From Geodermatophilus obscurus (GTDB taxonomy: Bacteria; Actinomycetota; Actinomycetes; Mycobacteriales; Geodermatophilaceae), in the NCBI RefSeq assembly GCF_900115395.1, contig NZ_FOWE01000004.1, forward strand, positions 372,001 through 436,000: a stretch of DNA of 64,000 nt, given 5' to 3'. Within the stretch, counting starts at the first letter, position 1. Each line of letters begins with the position of its first letter. The notes beneath the pieces were generated by a model. That model was not told the DNA's origin and did no database searches. It saw only the letters and a program-made list of their open reading frames with translations. Positions 48,742 through 58,300 of this stretch are shown here, piece after piece. The translations under genes and the position numbers were made by a program.

Positions 48742-49755
48742 TCAGGTCCACCGGGTGACGAGCCGGACGCTGGAGCCGTGCGCGTCCCGGCGCAGCGCGA
48801 CGTGGTCACACAGCTGCCGGGCCAGCCACAGTCCCATGCCACCGGCTGACAGGTCCTCGCCGTGCGCGGGCCCGTACCCGGCGAAAGGGTCGCTCGGGCC
48901 GCCACCGGAGTCACCGATGGTGCACACCAGCCTCCCCGGTGCCGTCCACAGCCGCAGGCTGACCGGACGGCGCCCGTGCCGGATCCCGTTCGACGCCATC
49001 TCGTCGACGGCCAGCAGGAAGTCCTCGATCTGGTCCTCCGGGCCGTCGACGGCGGACAGCAGCCTGCGGACGGCGCGTCGCAGACCGACGAAGTCGGTGA
49101 CGTCGTCGACGGCGAAGGCGGGCGGGGTGTGCTCCAGCGGTTCCTCGGGCACCGGCAGTCCGGCCAGGTAGGCCGCTGGGTCGACGTAGCCGGGGTTGGC
49201 CGTGCGGCCGGCGGCGCTGACCGCATGGGGATGGGTCTGCCGGGCCGTGGTGAGCAGCGGCTCGGGCAGCGCGGTGCTGAAGATGCACAGCCCCCAGAGC
49301 GGCGAGGTCGCGAACGCGGAGTTGATCACGGCCTCGTAGCGCTGCCACTCGTGCCGGTCGGCAGCGGTGGCGCCGAAGTCGACCTCACCGACGACCCGGA
49401 CCCGCCGGCCGGGGCTGGCCTGCTCGGCCAGCCCGCGGAAGGTGGTGATCGCGGTCGGCGTGCGGGAGCGGTACAGGGCGTTCCGGTCGAGGACCAGCAC
49501 CAGCGGGTCCTCGTCGACCGCCTCGCGCAGGACGGCGGTGACGTCGGGGCCGGCGGCGATCACCGCGCCGTCACCGGCGGCGAGCCCCTCGAGCAGGAAC
49601 GGGCCGGCGATGGCGGCCAGCTCCTCGGCGGAGTCGTAGAGCAGCGCGTCGTGCCGGAAGCCCGGCGCCGCACAGCCCACCGGATCGGCGCCGGTCGGGT
49701 CGGCGTGGCGTCCGCTGCTCCCCGTGGTCCCGAGGCCCAACGCGTCATCCCCCAT
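48742..49755 (-). CDS. MEDS-domain plus RsbW-like HATPase (anti-sigma kinase type)
   Basis: Protein of 337 aa. Residues 28-195 form a MEDS sensory domain (GFRHDALLYDSAEELAAIAG, VLDRNALYRSRTPTAI, RRVRVVGEVDFG). The C-terminal 120 residues are a GHKL ATPase: LLAVDEMASNGIRHGRRPV (N box), TIGDSGGGP (G1) and GGMGLWLARQLCDHV (G2). The pairing of a sensor with an RsbW-like kinase suggests control of an alternative sigma factor by partner switching with the nearby SpoIIE phosphatases. ATG 49755 chosen; in-frame starts up to 49815 exist. A GTAAC-CC-GTTAC palindrome lies 18 bp upstream. Confidence 0.85.
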   Translation of the reverse strand: MGDDALGLGTTGSSGRHADPTGADPVGCAAPGFRHDALLYDSAEELAAIAGPFLLEGLAAGDGAVIAAGPDVTAVLREAVDEDPLVLVLDRNALYRSRTPTAITTFRGLAEQASPGRRVRVVGEVDFGATAADRHEWQRYEAVINSAFATSPLWGLCIFSTALPEPLLTTARQTHPHAVSAAGRTANPGYVDPAAYLAGLPVPEEPLEHTPPAFAVDDVTDFVGLRRAVRRLLSAVDGPEDQIEDFLLAVDEMASNGIRHGRRPVSLRLWTAPGRLVCTIGDSGGGPSDPFAGYGPAHGEDLSAGGMGLWLARQLCDHVALRRDAHGSSVRLVTRWT

Positions 49756-49773
49756 CGTGCCGCTCACGCGGTC

Positions 49774-49785
49774 GTAACCCGTTAC
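49774..49785. promoter_or_regulatory. GTAAC-CC-GTTAC palindrome before the MEDS-ATPase gene
   Basis: Five-base arms around CC, 18 bp upstream of ATG 49755; candidate operator. If translation starts at 49815 it would be inside the gene. Confidence 0.35.
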
Positions 49786-49934
49786 ACGGTAGACGCCGTT
49801 CCAGTTCCGCTTCATCCGCCGACCGCGGCGCCGCACGCACACCGGCGCCGAGCGGGGGTTCCACCGCGCCCCGGGCCGGACCTGGCGGTCGGCCTGTCCG
49901 GAGGCCACACGGGCTCCCTGCTCGGTGCGGACGA

Positions 49935-51125
49935 CTACAGCTGGAGCTGTTGCTCGTCGCCGGTGCGCCACTCCAGGACGACGATGCTGGCGTCGTCCTG
50001 CAGTTGGTCGGCCTGGTGGTCCAGCACCCGGCGCATCAGCCGCCGCACCGTCTCCGGTGCCGGGTCGCCGGTGGCCAGGGCGGAGCTGATGAAGTCGGCC
50101 AGCCGCTGCTCGCCGAAAAACTCCCCGGCCGGTGAGCGGGCCTCGGTGATGCCGTCGGTGTAGAGCAACAGCCGGTCACCGGGCTCCAGCCGGACCTCGC
50201 AGCAGGCCGGCTTGCCGTCCTGCAGGCCCAGCGGCCGCGCCGGCGGACAGGGCGGCGGAGCGATCAACGCGGTGCCGCGCAGGATCAGCGGCTCCGGGTG
50301 GCCGGCGTTGATCCACCGCAGCTGGCCGGTGGCGAGGTCCAGGCGGGCGATGACCGCGGTGGCGAACCGGCTGCCCGGGAACTGCCCGGCGATCGCGGCG
50401 TCGATCTCCGTGGCGATGTCGGGCAGGTCGAGCATGTTGCGCCGCGCGTGCCGGTAGGCGCTGATCGCCACGCTGGCCAGCACCGCCGCCGGGAGCCCGT
50501 GCCCGACCGCGTCGATGACCAGCAGGTCGGCGATGTCGCCGTTGACCGCGTAGTCGAAGGAGTCCCCGCCGACGTCGTAGGCGGGCTCGAGCCCCCCGGT
50601 GATGACCACCCGGTCGGTGCCGAACGTCAGTGGTGGCAGCAGCTCCCACTGCATCTCCGCGGCCAGGCTCAGCGCCTTGCGGCGCCGCAGCCGGGCGAAC
50701 ACGTCGCTGTAGGCGCCGTGGACGACCAGCAACTCGGCGACCAGGCTGACGAAGGCCCGGATCCGCGTCTCGTACTCCTCGTCCGGCGCCTCCCCCAGGG
50801 TCAGCTCCGCCACGCCGAGGCGCTCCACGCCGTTGAGAAGCGGCACCCACAGCCGCACCCCGCCGTCGGTCGAGGCCGACAGCACCTCGCCCCGGCGGAA
50901 CGCCCGGCCGGCCAACGTGCCCTCGATCGGCACCCCGTGCCGCTCGGGGACGCCCCTCCCGGGCAGCGGCACGAGGGTGACCTGCTCGTAGTCGGCCAGG
51001 TACAGCACCGTCTCCGCGATCCCCAGCTCGCGCGCGTACGTGGCGACGGTGGCGCCGAGCTCGGCCGGCGAGAGCAGGTGTGCGGCCCGCAACAGCGAGC
51101 TCAGGGGGTCGGTCACCGAGCTCAT
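49935..51125 (-). CDS. GAF-SpoIIE/PP2C protein serine phosphatase
   Basis: Protein of 396 aa. GAF-like region about 20-135 (ETVLYLADYEQVTLVPLPG), then a linker helix (RLRRRKALSLAAEMQWELLPP) and the PP2C-SIM domain with DVGGDSFDYAV, LLVIDAVGHGLPAAVLASV, RWINAGHPEPLIL, LLLYTDGITEAR and DDASIVVLEW. Likely reverses phosphorylation of an anti-anti-sigma factor by a kinase such as the MEDS-ATPase 180 bp downstream on the same strand. It ends with a Gln-rich EQQLQL tail. Confidence 0.9.
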   Translation of the reverse strand: MSSVTDPLSSLLRAAHLLSPAELGATVATYARELGIAETVLYLADYEQVTLVPLPGRGVPERHGVPIEGTLAGRAFRRGEVLSASTDGGVRLWVPLLNGVERLGVAELTLGEAPDEEYETRIRAFVSLVAELLVVHGAYSDVFARLRRRKALSLAAEMQWELLPPLTFGTDRVVITGGLEPAYDVGGDSFDYAVNGDIADLLVIDAVGHGLPAAVLASVAISAYRHARRNMLDLPDIATEIDAAIAGQFPGSRFATAVIARLDLATGQLRWINAGHPEPLILRGTALIAPPPCPPARPLGLQDGKPACCEVRLEPGDRLLLYTDGITEARSPAGEFFGEQRLADFISSALATGDPAPETVRRLMRRVLDHQADQLQDDASIVVLEWRTGDEQQLQL

Positions 51126-51414
51126 CCGTTCATCGGCCGATCACGTCGATGTCAGCGTAGGTGCAGCTCGGCCGCCCTGCGGTGACCTCGGACGGTGTGG
51201 TCGACCACGTCGTCGCCGACCTGACCGGGATGGCCGTGCCCGGGGACCGGGACGTCGGTGGTCCGTGCCGGCCAGGGACCGCCCGCCCGTCGCCTGCACC
51301 GGACGGATCGCGTCGACGTCGACGAGTCGCAGCGCGGACGCGGCGACGGACCCTGCCGCCAGCGGTCCTGGACCACCCGGGTGCACGAGGGCATCGACCG
51401 GATCCGCCGGCTGG
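51126..51414. other. No gene recognised
   Basis: 289 bp between the CPBP protease 3' end and the phosphatase start. No family, clear terminator or repeat was found. Presumably contains the phosphatase promoter. Confidence 0.4.
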
Positions 51415-52329
51415 TCATCGCCCGCGGTGGGCTGCGCCAGGACGACCGGCCCGCTGCCGTCCCGCGCGGCGGCGGGCCCGCAGTGCCGCCGCGGCGGCCG
51501 CGGTGAGCAGGACGGCGGCGAGGACCGCCAGGGGGAGCGGGGCGCCACCGGAGAGGAGGCGGTCGACCAGGTCGTCCTCGGCGGTGGAGGCGTTGAACAG
51601 CGCGTGCAGGACGGCGACGGCGAGCACGCTGCCACCGGTCCCGGCCAGGACCACACCGGCCAGGACCCGCACGAGCAGCCCGAGGACCAGCAGCAGGCCC
51701 ACGGCGGAGGCGACGGAGGCGACCGTGACCTCCCCGGTGAGCTGCAGCGGCACGTGGATGCCGGCGAAGGCCACGGCCGTCAGCCCCGCCGCCGTCCCGG
51801 GGCCGTGGCGTCGCTGCAGGCGGGTCTGCAGGAACCCGGCCCAGACGGTCTCCTCCCACAGGTTGACCAGGAGCAGCGCGGTGCCGATCGACACCACGGC
51901 GTCGAGGAGCACCGCCGCGGCGCCGTCGACGGTCGGGGTCCGGCCGGAGGCGAGCCCGACGGCGAGCGTGGTGACCGGCAGGCCGAGGACCACCGCGGCC
52001 CACCAGCCGGCTCCGAACCGCCACTGCAGGGCCCGGGCCAGCAGCGCCCGGACGCCGGGCCGGCCGTCGACGACGGCGGTCACGCCGAGGGCCGCCGGGA
52101 GCATGACCAGCAGCAGGGCGGCCAGGACGAACGGCTCGACCGGGAGCGCCCCGCCCGGGAGCACCCCGTGCGCGGACAGCGCCGGTACGGCCAGGACGGG
52201 CCAGCCGGCGGCGAAGACGAGCACGGTGAACGCGGTGAGCGGCCGCCGGGCAACCCACCGCCGGAGCCGTCTGGGAGCGGGTGGCCGGTGGGCCGGCCCG
52301 GGCAGCGGTGACGTCGTCTCAACGGTCAT
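51415..52329 (-). CDS. CPBP-family intramembrane metalloprotease
   Basis: Protein of 304 aa with about eight membrane helices. The Abi/CPBP motifs are LVNLWEETVWAGFLQTRL (EE motif near residue 148), VAFAGIHVPLQL (motif 2 His) and AVLHALFNAS (motif 3 HxxxN). Related proteins include CAAX-prenyl endopeptidases and bacteriocin self-immunity proteins. ATG 52329 is preceded by GAGGAGGGA. It lies 65 bp after the thioredoxin remnant on the same strand and may be the last gene of the azoR operon. Confidence 0.85.
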   Translation of the reverse strand: MTVETTSPLPGPAHRPPAPRRLRRWVARRPLTAFTVLVFAAGWPVLAVPALSAHGVLPGGALPVEPFVLAALLLVMLPAALGVTAVVDGRPGVRALLARALQWRFGAGWWAAVVLGLPVTTLAVGLASGRTPTVDGAAAVLLDAVVSIGTALLLVNLWEETVWAGFLQTRLQRRHGPGTAAGLTAVAFAGIHVPLQLTGEVTVASVASAVGLLLVLGLLVRVLAGVVLAGTGGSVLAVAVLHALFNASTAEDDLVDRLLSGGAPLPLAVLAAVLLTAAAAAALRARRRAGRQRAGRPGAAHRGR

Positions 52330-52394
52330 GGTCCCTCCTCTGTCGTCGGGTGGATGCGGGGCCGAGGCTGCTGCGGTGCGCTGTCGCCGACCTG

Positions 52395-52598
52395 TCACGC
52401 CGGTGACGGGTCGCGTGGGCTCGGCGCGCGGAGGCTGGCCCGAGGTGGGGCTCCGGGGCCTGCACGATCGAGCGGGTCCCGGTCGACGTCGAGGGTCAGC
52501 ACCCGCAGCCGGTGGGACCCGTCCGCGGCGATCTCCCGCAGGACCGGCTCGACCATCCGGCGCGGCGGGCACCACGCGGCCGTGACGTCGACCAGCAC
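52395..52598 (-). pseudogene. Thioredoxin-like remnant with lost second catalytic cysteine
   Basis: Residues 1-45 read VLVDVTAAWCPPRRMVEPVL, then REIAADGSHRLRVLTLDVDRDP, the beta1-alpha2-beta3 segment of thioredoxin. The active site is C-P-P-R where C-x-P-C is expected: CGC stands for TGC, a one-base change. After 45 residues it dissolves into Pro/Ala/Arg sequence, so the last two strands and the cis-Pro are missing, and no proper start lies upstream of GTG 52598 (in-frame stop inside phzF's end). Probably decaying. Confidence 0.6.
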
Positions 52599-52653
52599 GG
52601 GGACGCGGCTGGACAGGACGTCCTCGGCTGGTGGGGAGACGGGGCGGGTGAGC

Positions 52654-53568
52654 TCACGGACGGGGACCGGAGCGGCCGGCTCCGCCGTCCGGGAGGGCGA
52701 CGGCGCTCCCGGTCACGCGGATGCCGCTCGCGGGGTCCTGCGGGACGTCGACGGTCAGCCGGCTCGGCCGGCCCATGTCCGCGCCCTGCAGCACGGTGAC
52801 GGTGGCCGGGGGCGTCACCAGGCCCTGCTCGCGCAGGAGGCCGCCGAGCGCGGCGGCGGCCGCACCGGTGGCCGGGTCCTCCACCACACCGCCGGGCGGG
52901 AACGGGTTGCGCGCGTGGAAGGTCAGGGCGTCCTCCCGCCAGACCAGTGCGACGGTCGTCCACCCCCGGCGGGCCATCAGCGCACCGAGGGCGTCCCCGT
53001 CGTAGTCGAGTGCGGCCAGCCGTGCCCTCGTCACCGAGGCGAGGACCGGGTGCCAGGCGCCCGCGTAGGCCACCCGGGCCGGCAGCGCGGGGTCGAGGTC
53101 GTCCTCGGACCAGCGCAGGGCGGCCAGGAGGTCGCGGCGGTCGTCCGTCCCGAGCGGGGCCGACCTCGGTGGGACGCTGGTCAGCGTCGCCTGCCACGAC
53201 CCGTCATCGGCCCGGCCGGTGACCACCTCGACCGGCCCGGCGGCGGTGGCGTACGTCAGGCGACCGGGTCCGTGGCGCTCGGCGTGGGCGACCGCGGAGG
53301 CGATCGTGGCGTGGCCGCAGAAGCTGACCTCGGCCCGGGGGCTGAAGTACCGGACGTCGACGCGGTCGCCGCGGGGCACGAGGAACGCGGTCTCGGAGTA
53401 GCCCACGTCGGCGGCGGTCGCGAGCATCTCGGCGGGCGTCATCCCGGCGGCGTCCAGGACGACGCCGGCCGGGTTGCCGCCGCGCGGGTCGGTGCTGAAG
53501 GCGGTGTAGCGCAGGACCTCGGCGGCGGCGGTCCGGCCGGTCGCGGTCCGGTTCTCGGGGGAGGGCAT
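52654..53568 (-). CDS. PhzF-family isomerase/epimerase-like protein
   Basis: Protein of 304 aa with the diaminopimelate-epimerase-like PhzF fold: FSTDPRGGNPAGVVLDAAGM near residue 30, catalytic Glu in GYSETAFLV, FCGHATIAS, and the second-half mirror NPFPPGGVVEDPATGAAAAALGG. PhzF in phenazine pathways isomerises DHHA, but most members have unknown substrates, and no other phenazine gene is here. ATG 53568 has GGAG six bases before it and is preferred to GTG 53580. Third or fourth gene in the azoR run. Confidence 0.88.
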   Translation of the reverse strand: MPSPENRTATGRTAAAEVLRYTAFSTDPRGGNPAGVVLDAAGMTPAEMLATAADVGYSETAFLVPRGDRVDVRYFSPRAEVSFCGHATIASAVAHAERHGPGRLTYATAAGPVEVVTGRADDGSWQATLTSVPPRSAPLGTDDRRDLLAALRWSEDDLDPALPARVAYAGAWHPVLASVTRARLAALDYDGDALGALMARRGWTTVALVWREDALTFHARNPFPPGGVVEDPATGAAAAALGGLLREQGLVTPPATVTVLQGADMGRPSRLTVDVPQDPASGIRVTGSAVALPDGGAGRSGPRP

Positions 53569-53607
53569 CGCGGGCTCCACGGGGTGAGGGAGACGGTCCC
53601 CGGCCGG

Positions 53608-54060
53608 TCAGGACGGGCCGGGGCGGGCTGTCGGGGACCGATCCGGCGGTGCGGTCTCCTGGTGGAACTCGATCCAGTACTCGGTGATGCGGCCGTCCTG
53701 CACGACGTAGCCGGCGCGGCCGTGCTCGACGACGGTCCGGCCCCGGTCCGGCCCCTGCGCGGCGACGCCGGTCTGCCGCCAGGTGGCCTCCACCGGTCCG
53801 CCGGTGCCGGCGACGTCGAGCACCTCGAACACCCAGGGGCCGACGGCCCCCAGCATGTCGCGCACGTGGGCCACGTACTCCTCAGGGGTGCGCTCCACCA
53901 CGGCGGAGACCGCCCCGGGTCGTCCCTGGTGCGCCCGGACCCGGGGGGCGAGGTAGCGGCGGGCACGGTCGAGGCGCCGCCCGGAGCGGACGTCGCGCAG
54001 GAAGCCGCGGACCACGTCCTCCGCGGCGGGCGGGCCGGCGGGTGCGGCGGGGGTGGACAC
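53608..54060 (-). CDS. SnoaL-like (NTF2-fold) protein
   Basis: Protein of 150 aa with a cone-shaped NTF2-like fold: VVRGFLRDVRSGRRLDRARR, then YLAPRVRAHQG, EEYVAHVRDMLGAVG, and the closing strands VVQDGRITEYWIEFHQE. The family includes polyketide cyclases and small-molecule binding or hydrolysing proteins; no specific role can be assigned. GTG 54060 chosen for its GAGGAG; an upstream GTG at 54084 is possible. Confidence 0.8.
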   Translation of the reverse strand: MSTPAAPAGPPAAEDVVRGFLRDVRSGRRLDRARRYLAPRVRAHQGRPGAVSAVVERTPEEYVAHVRDMLGAVGPWVFEVLDVAGTGGPVEATWRQTGVAAQGPDRGRTVVEHGRAGYVVQDGRITEYWIEFHQETAPPDRSPTARPGPS

Positions 54061-54145
54061 GGCGGTCTCCTCGGGCAGGGACACCGGCTGCCCGGCCGGA
54101 GCGGGGACACGGCCCCGGCCGGGCAGCGGGTCAGTGGGCGGCGGG

Positions 54146-54487
54146 TCAGTGGGCAGCGAGGGGGGCCGACTCGACCGGCAGGCCGGCCTCGACCCAGTCC
54201 TGGATGCCCTCGCGGTACCTGCGGACGTCGGTGTAGCCGAGCGCCTCCAGCCGGGCGGCGACGGCGTGCGAGTTGGGGCAGGCCGCGTTCGAGCAGTAGG
54301 TGACGACGGTGGCGTCGCGGTCGGGCAGCAGCGCCGGGGCGACCCGGTCGACGTCGTCCTGGACGAGGTTGAGCGCCCCGGGCAGGTGCTGCTGGGCCCA
54401 GTACGCCTCCGGCAGTGCGTCCACGACGGTGACGCGCCCGGCGGTGATCGCCGCGGCGAGCTCCTCGCGGGAGATGAGTGCGGTCAT
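54146..54487 (-). CDS. Rhodanese-domain protein
   Basis: Single rhodanese domain, 113 aa. N-part ISREELAAAITAGRVTVVDAL, WAQQHLPGALNL, and active-site loop YCSNAACPNSHAVAARL whose first Cys carries the persulfide; end GYTDVRRYREGIQDWVEAGLP. Likely a thiosulfate or persulfide sulfurtransferase, fitting a reactive-electrophile/redox operon. ATG 54487 with GAGGAG five bases before. Between azoR-like and SnoaL-like genes. Confidence 0.9.
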   Translation of the reverse strand: MTALISREELAAAITAGRVTVVDALPEAYWAQQHLPGALNLVQDDVDRVAPALLPDRDATVVTYCSNAACPNSHAVAARLEALGYTDVRRYREGIQDWVEAGLPVESAPLAAH

Positions 54488-54537
54488 GACGGCTCCTCGG
54501 GAGTGGTGCGGACCGGGCGCCGGACGGCGCCCGGGGA

Positions 54538-55164
54538 TCAGAACTTCGCCGCGAGGCGGCGGGCGGCCTCGTGCGCGCGGAGCCGGTCGGCCGCGGCGTC
54601 GGCGGTGGCCAGGTCCGGGCGGAAGGCGACCTCCTCGACGTCGGGGACGCCTGCCCAGGCGAGCCAGTCGCGCAGGTAGGGAGCCTGGAAGTCCGAGCCG
54701 AAGGCCGGTCCGCGACCGGGGCCGTAGACGGCACTGGTGAGGACCAGGGCGGCCTTCTTGCCGCGCAGCAGGCCGGTGTAGCCGGAGACCGGGTCGAAGC
54801 CGAAGACCATCCCGGGCTGGCTGACCACGTCGATGAACTGCTTGAGGACGTAGGGGATGCCGGCGTTCCACATCGGCACGCTGAACAGGTACCGGTCGTA
54901 GGAGTCGAACCGGCGGAACGTCGCGACGGCCCGCGACCACGCCTCGGCGGCGGCCCCCTGGGGCTCCTCACCGGCGAAGACGGCCATCTTCGCGGCCGCG
55001 GCGGCCGGCCCGAAGTCCGGCAGGGTGCCGTCCCAGAGGTCGAGGGTGTCGACGTCGTCGAGCGGGTTGTGCTCGCGGTAGGTGTCGAGGAACGTCGCCG
55101 CCAGGGCCAGCGACTCGGACCGGGGCCCACGCGGTGACGAGGAGACGTGCAGCAGTCGGGACAT
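54538..55164 (-). CDS. azoR: FMN-dependent NADH-azoreductase / quinone reductase
   Basis: Flavodoxin-fold protein of 208 aa. FMN phosphate loop HVSSSPRGPRSESLALA (residues 6-22), SVPMWNAGIPYVLKQFIDVV (about 95-114), and FGSDFQAPYLRDWLAWAGV. AzoR-family enzymes reduce quinones and azo compounds by two electrons, protecting against electrophile stress. First gene of a minus-strand run; the 195-bp gap to the SARP-type regulator holds three 11-bp-spaced heptamers. ATG start. Confidence 0.9.
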   Translation of the reverse strand: MSRLLHVSSSPRGPRSESLALAATFLDTYREHNPLDDVDTLDLWDGTLPDFGPAAAAAKMAVFAGEEPQGAAAEAWSRAVATFRRFDSYDRYLFSVPMWNAGIPYVLKQFIDVVSQPGMVFGFDPVSGYTGLLRGKKAALVLTSAVYGPGRGPAFGSDFQAPYLRDWLAWAGVPDVEEVAFRPDLATADAAADRLRAHEAARRLAAKF

Positions 55165-55225
55165 CGGGACTCCTGGGATCGGCCGCGGCCCTGCGCCGCG
55201 TCTGGTCCGACCCTCGGGTCCGGCC

Positions 55226-55254
55226 CTGTCGCGTTCCTGTCGTGCGGCTGTCAC
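55226..55254 (+). promoter_or_regulatory. Three heptamer direct repeats with 11-bp period (SARP-like operator)
   Basis: CTGTCGC (55226), CTGTCGT (55237) and CTGTCAC (55248) are exactly 11 bp apart. Heptamer repeats one helical turn apart are the known binding pattern of SARP/BTAD activators. The site lies between azoR (starts 55164, minus) and the SARP gene (55360, plus), 62 bp from the former and 105 bp from the latter. Confidence 0.55.
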
Positions 55255-55359
55255 GGCCGTGCTCCGCCGCGACCGGCGGCCGTGCGGGTCCGGATCGGCG
55301 TCCGTGCCGGGTAGCTTCGCGCCGCTGCTGTCATCCGTGTGTCGAGGGAGCGCCGGCCG

Positions 55360-58300
55360 GTGGACATCCTGGTGCTGGGCCCGCTCGAGGTCCGGCGTGA
55401 CGGGCGGCCGGCCCCGGTGCGCCGCGGCCGGCCCCGGCGGTTGCTGCTGTCGCTGCTGCTGCGCCGGGGGGACCCGGTGCCGCAGGAGACGCTCATCGAC
55501 CAGCTGTGGCAGGACGCCCCGCCGGTCGACGCCGACAACGCCCTGCACGTCCTCGTCTCCTACCTGCGCCGGACGATCGCCGGCGCGGAGCTGCGGATCG
55601 ACCGCGCGCCCACCGGCTACCGCCTCGTCGTCGACCCCGACCGCGTCGACGCGTACCGGTTCGAGGACCTGGTCCGGCGGGCGGCGTCGGCGGAAGACGA
55701 CCCGGCCGGCCGGTTGAGCGCGGCGTCGCAGGCGCTGGCGCTGTGGCGGGGGCCGGCGCTGGCCGAGGCCGCCGAGGACGCCTTCGCCGAGGCGGCCATC
55801 GCCCGGCTCGACGAGCTCCGGGTGCAGGCGGAGGAGCTCCGGATCGAGGCCGTGCTCGACCTCGGCCGCCACGACGAGGCGCTGCCCGACCTGGCCCGGC
55901 TGGTCCGGGAGCACCCCTTCCGGGAACGGCTGCACGCCCAGGCCGCGCTCGCGCTGTACCGGGCGGGGCGGCAGGCAGAGGCGCTCGCGGCGCTGGACCG
56001 GGCGCGGTCGGCACTGGTGGAGGAACTCGGCCTCGACCCGGGCCCCCGGCTGCAGGAGCTCGAACGGCGGATCCTGCGCCAGGACCCCGAGCTGGACGCC
56101 GTGCCGCCGCCGTCCACACCGGCGCCGGCGGCGGCGCCGTCCCCGGCGGCACCCGCCCCGGCGAACCCGGACGCGCCGGGGGTGCCGGTCGCGCTCACGC
56201 CCCTGGTGGGGCGCGGGGAACAGGTGGCCGCGGTGCGGGAGGCGCTCGGTGCCCACCGGCTCCTGACGCTGGCCGGACCCGGGGGAGCGGGCAAGACCCG
56301 GCTCGCCGCGGAGGCCGTGCGCCCGCCGGACCCGGAGCGCTCGGTGTGGTGGGCCGACCTGGGTGCCGTCCCCCCGGGGTCCGGCGTCGAGGCCGCCGTC
56401 GCCGCGGCCGTCGGTACGGGCCTCGCCTCGGCCGACGACGCCGTGGCCGAGCTGCGGCGCTGGATCGGCGACCGGGCGGCCGTGCTCGTCCTGGACACGG
56501 TCGAGCACGTCGTGGACGCGGCCGGCCGGCTGGCCGTCGCCCTCGTCGCGGGGTGTCCGGGGCTGCGGGTGCTCGCCACCGGTCGCCGGCCGCTCGGGGT
56601 GCCCGGTGAGCTGGTGCGTCCCGTCTCCGGGCTCCCGGTCCCCGGTCCCGAGGAGACGGCGCTGCCGGTCATCGAGGCCTCGCCCGCGGTCCGGCTGTTC
56701 CGCGACCGGGCCGCCGCCGTCCGCCCGGGCTTCGTCCTCGACCGGGCGAACGCCGCCGACGTCGCCACGGTGTGCCGGCTGGTCGACGGCCTGCCCCTGG
56801 CCATCGAGCTCGCCGCCGGTCACGCGGCGGCGCTGAGCCCGCGCACGATCGCCGGGCTCCTCGAGGACCGCCTGCGACTGCTGGGGGACGGCGGCCGACC
56901 GCGGGGCCGGCACGCCGGGCTGCGGGCGGCCATCGACTGGAGCTACGGCCTGCTGTCCGGGGACGAGGCGCGCTTTCTCGACCGGCTGTCGGTCTTCGCC
57001 GGGACGTTCCCCCTGGAGGCCGGGGTCGGGGTCGCCGGCCCCGGGCTGTCGACGGACGGGCTCCAGCTGCTGCTCAGCCTCGTCCGCCAGTCACTGGTGT
57101 CGGTGGCCGGCGAGGACCACTTCCGGCTGCTGGACACCGTCCGGGCCTACGCCACCGACCGGCTGTCGTCCGACCCCGGCGAGGCGCAGGACGCGGCCGA
57201 CCGGCACGCCCGCTGGTACGCGGGGTTCGCCGAGGACGCCGACCAGTACATCCGGGGCGCCGAGCAGGCCGGCTGGCTGGCCGGGCTCCGCGACGCCCGC
57301 GCCGACCTCCGCGCGGCGATGCGGCACTGCCTGCACGGTCCCCGGCCGCAGCCGGCCCTGGGTGCGCGCCTGGTGTGCTCGCTGTCCTGGTTCTGGTCCC
57401 ACGAGGGGTCCTTCGCCGAGGCGCGGACCTGGATCGCCGCGGCCCGGGACGCCGGCCCGCACGACCCGCGGACCGATGCGTGGCTGCACCTGGCCGCCGG
57501 GATGCACGCCGAGTCCGTCGGGGACCTGCGCGTGGCGGAGCGCGAGTGCACGCAGGCGGCAGCCGGTTTCGCCGCGACCGGCGACGTCCGGGGGGAGGCG
57601 CGCAGCCTCCTGCACCTGGGTACCGCCGCCTGGGCGCTGGGGCGGCTCGACGAGGCTGCCGCCGCCCAGGACCGGTCGGTCGGGCTGTTCCGGTCCGCGC
57701 GGCACGACGGCGGCGTGGGCCTCGCCCTGGTGCTCCGGGCGCGGACCGCCCTCGACCAGGAGGACCCGGGGCTCGCCCGGGAGCTGCTCCTCGAGGCCCG
57801 GTACGTCCTGCGCCGGGTGGGGGACCCCCACCTGGTCGGGCTGTGCCTGGACCAGCACGCGCGCACCTGCCTGGCCGACGGCGCGGTCGAGGAGGCGGCC
57901 CCGCTGGCCCGGGAGGGCCTCGCGGTCTTCGAGTCGGTGGGCTACCCCGAGGGGGTGACGGCGTCCCTGCAGACGCTGGGGGAGGTGCACCTCGCCCTCG
58001 GGCAGCCGGCGACGGCCACGACGCCGTTGCTCCGGGCGATCCGCACCGCACTGGACCTCGGGCACACCGCCGCCGTCGCCGAGGGCCTGGAGCTGCTCGC
58101 CGAGGCCACCCTCCCCACCGACGCCGCCGGTGCCGCGGCGCTCCTCGGCCACGCCGACACCCTGCGCGCGGACGGCCGGCTGCCGAGGCGGGAGCTGCAG
58201 CAGCGGCGGGTCGACCGGTGGGCGCCCCGACTCCGCCGGGAGCTGGGGGACCGCCACCCGGCACTGGTCCGGGGCCGGTCGGAGGCCACCGAGGACCTGC

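Noticed and set aside
51126-51414. A STAS or small regulator gene between the CPBP protease and the phosphatase
   Set aside because: All frames have shadow-like composition and no STAS motif could be read.
52654-53568. Phenazine biosynthesis cluster
   Set aside because: Only the PhzF-like gene is present; no phzA-G partners, and the PhzF family is mostly of other function.
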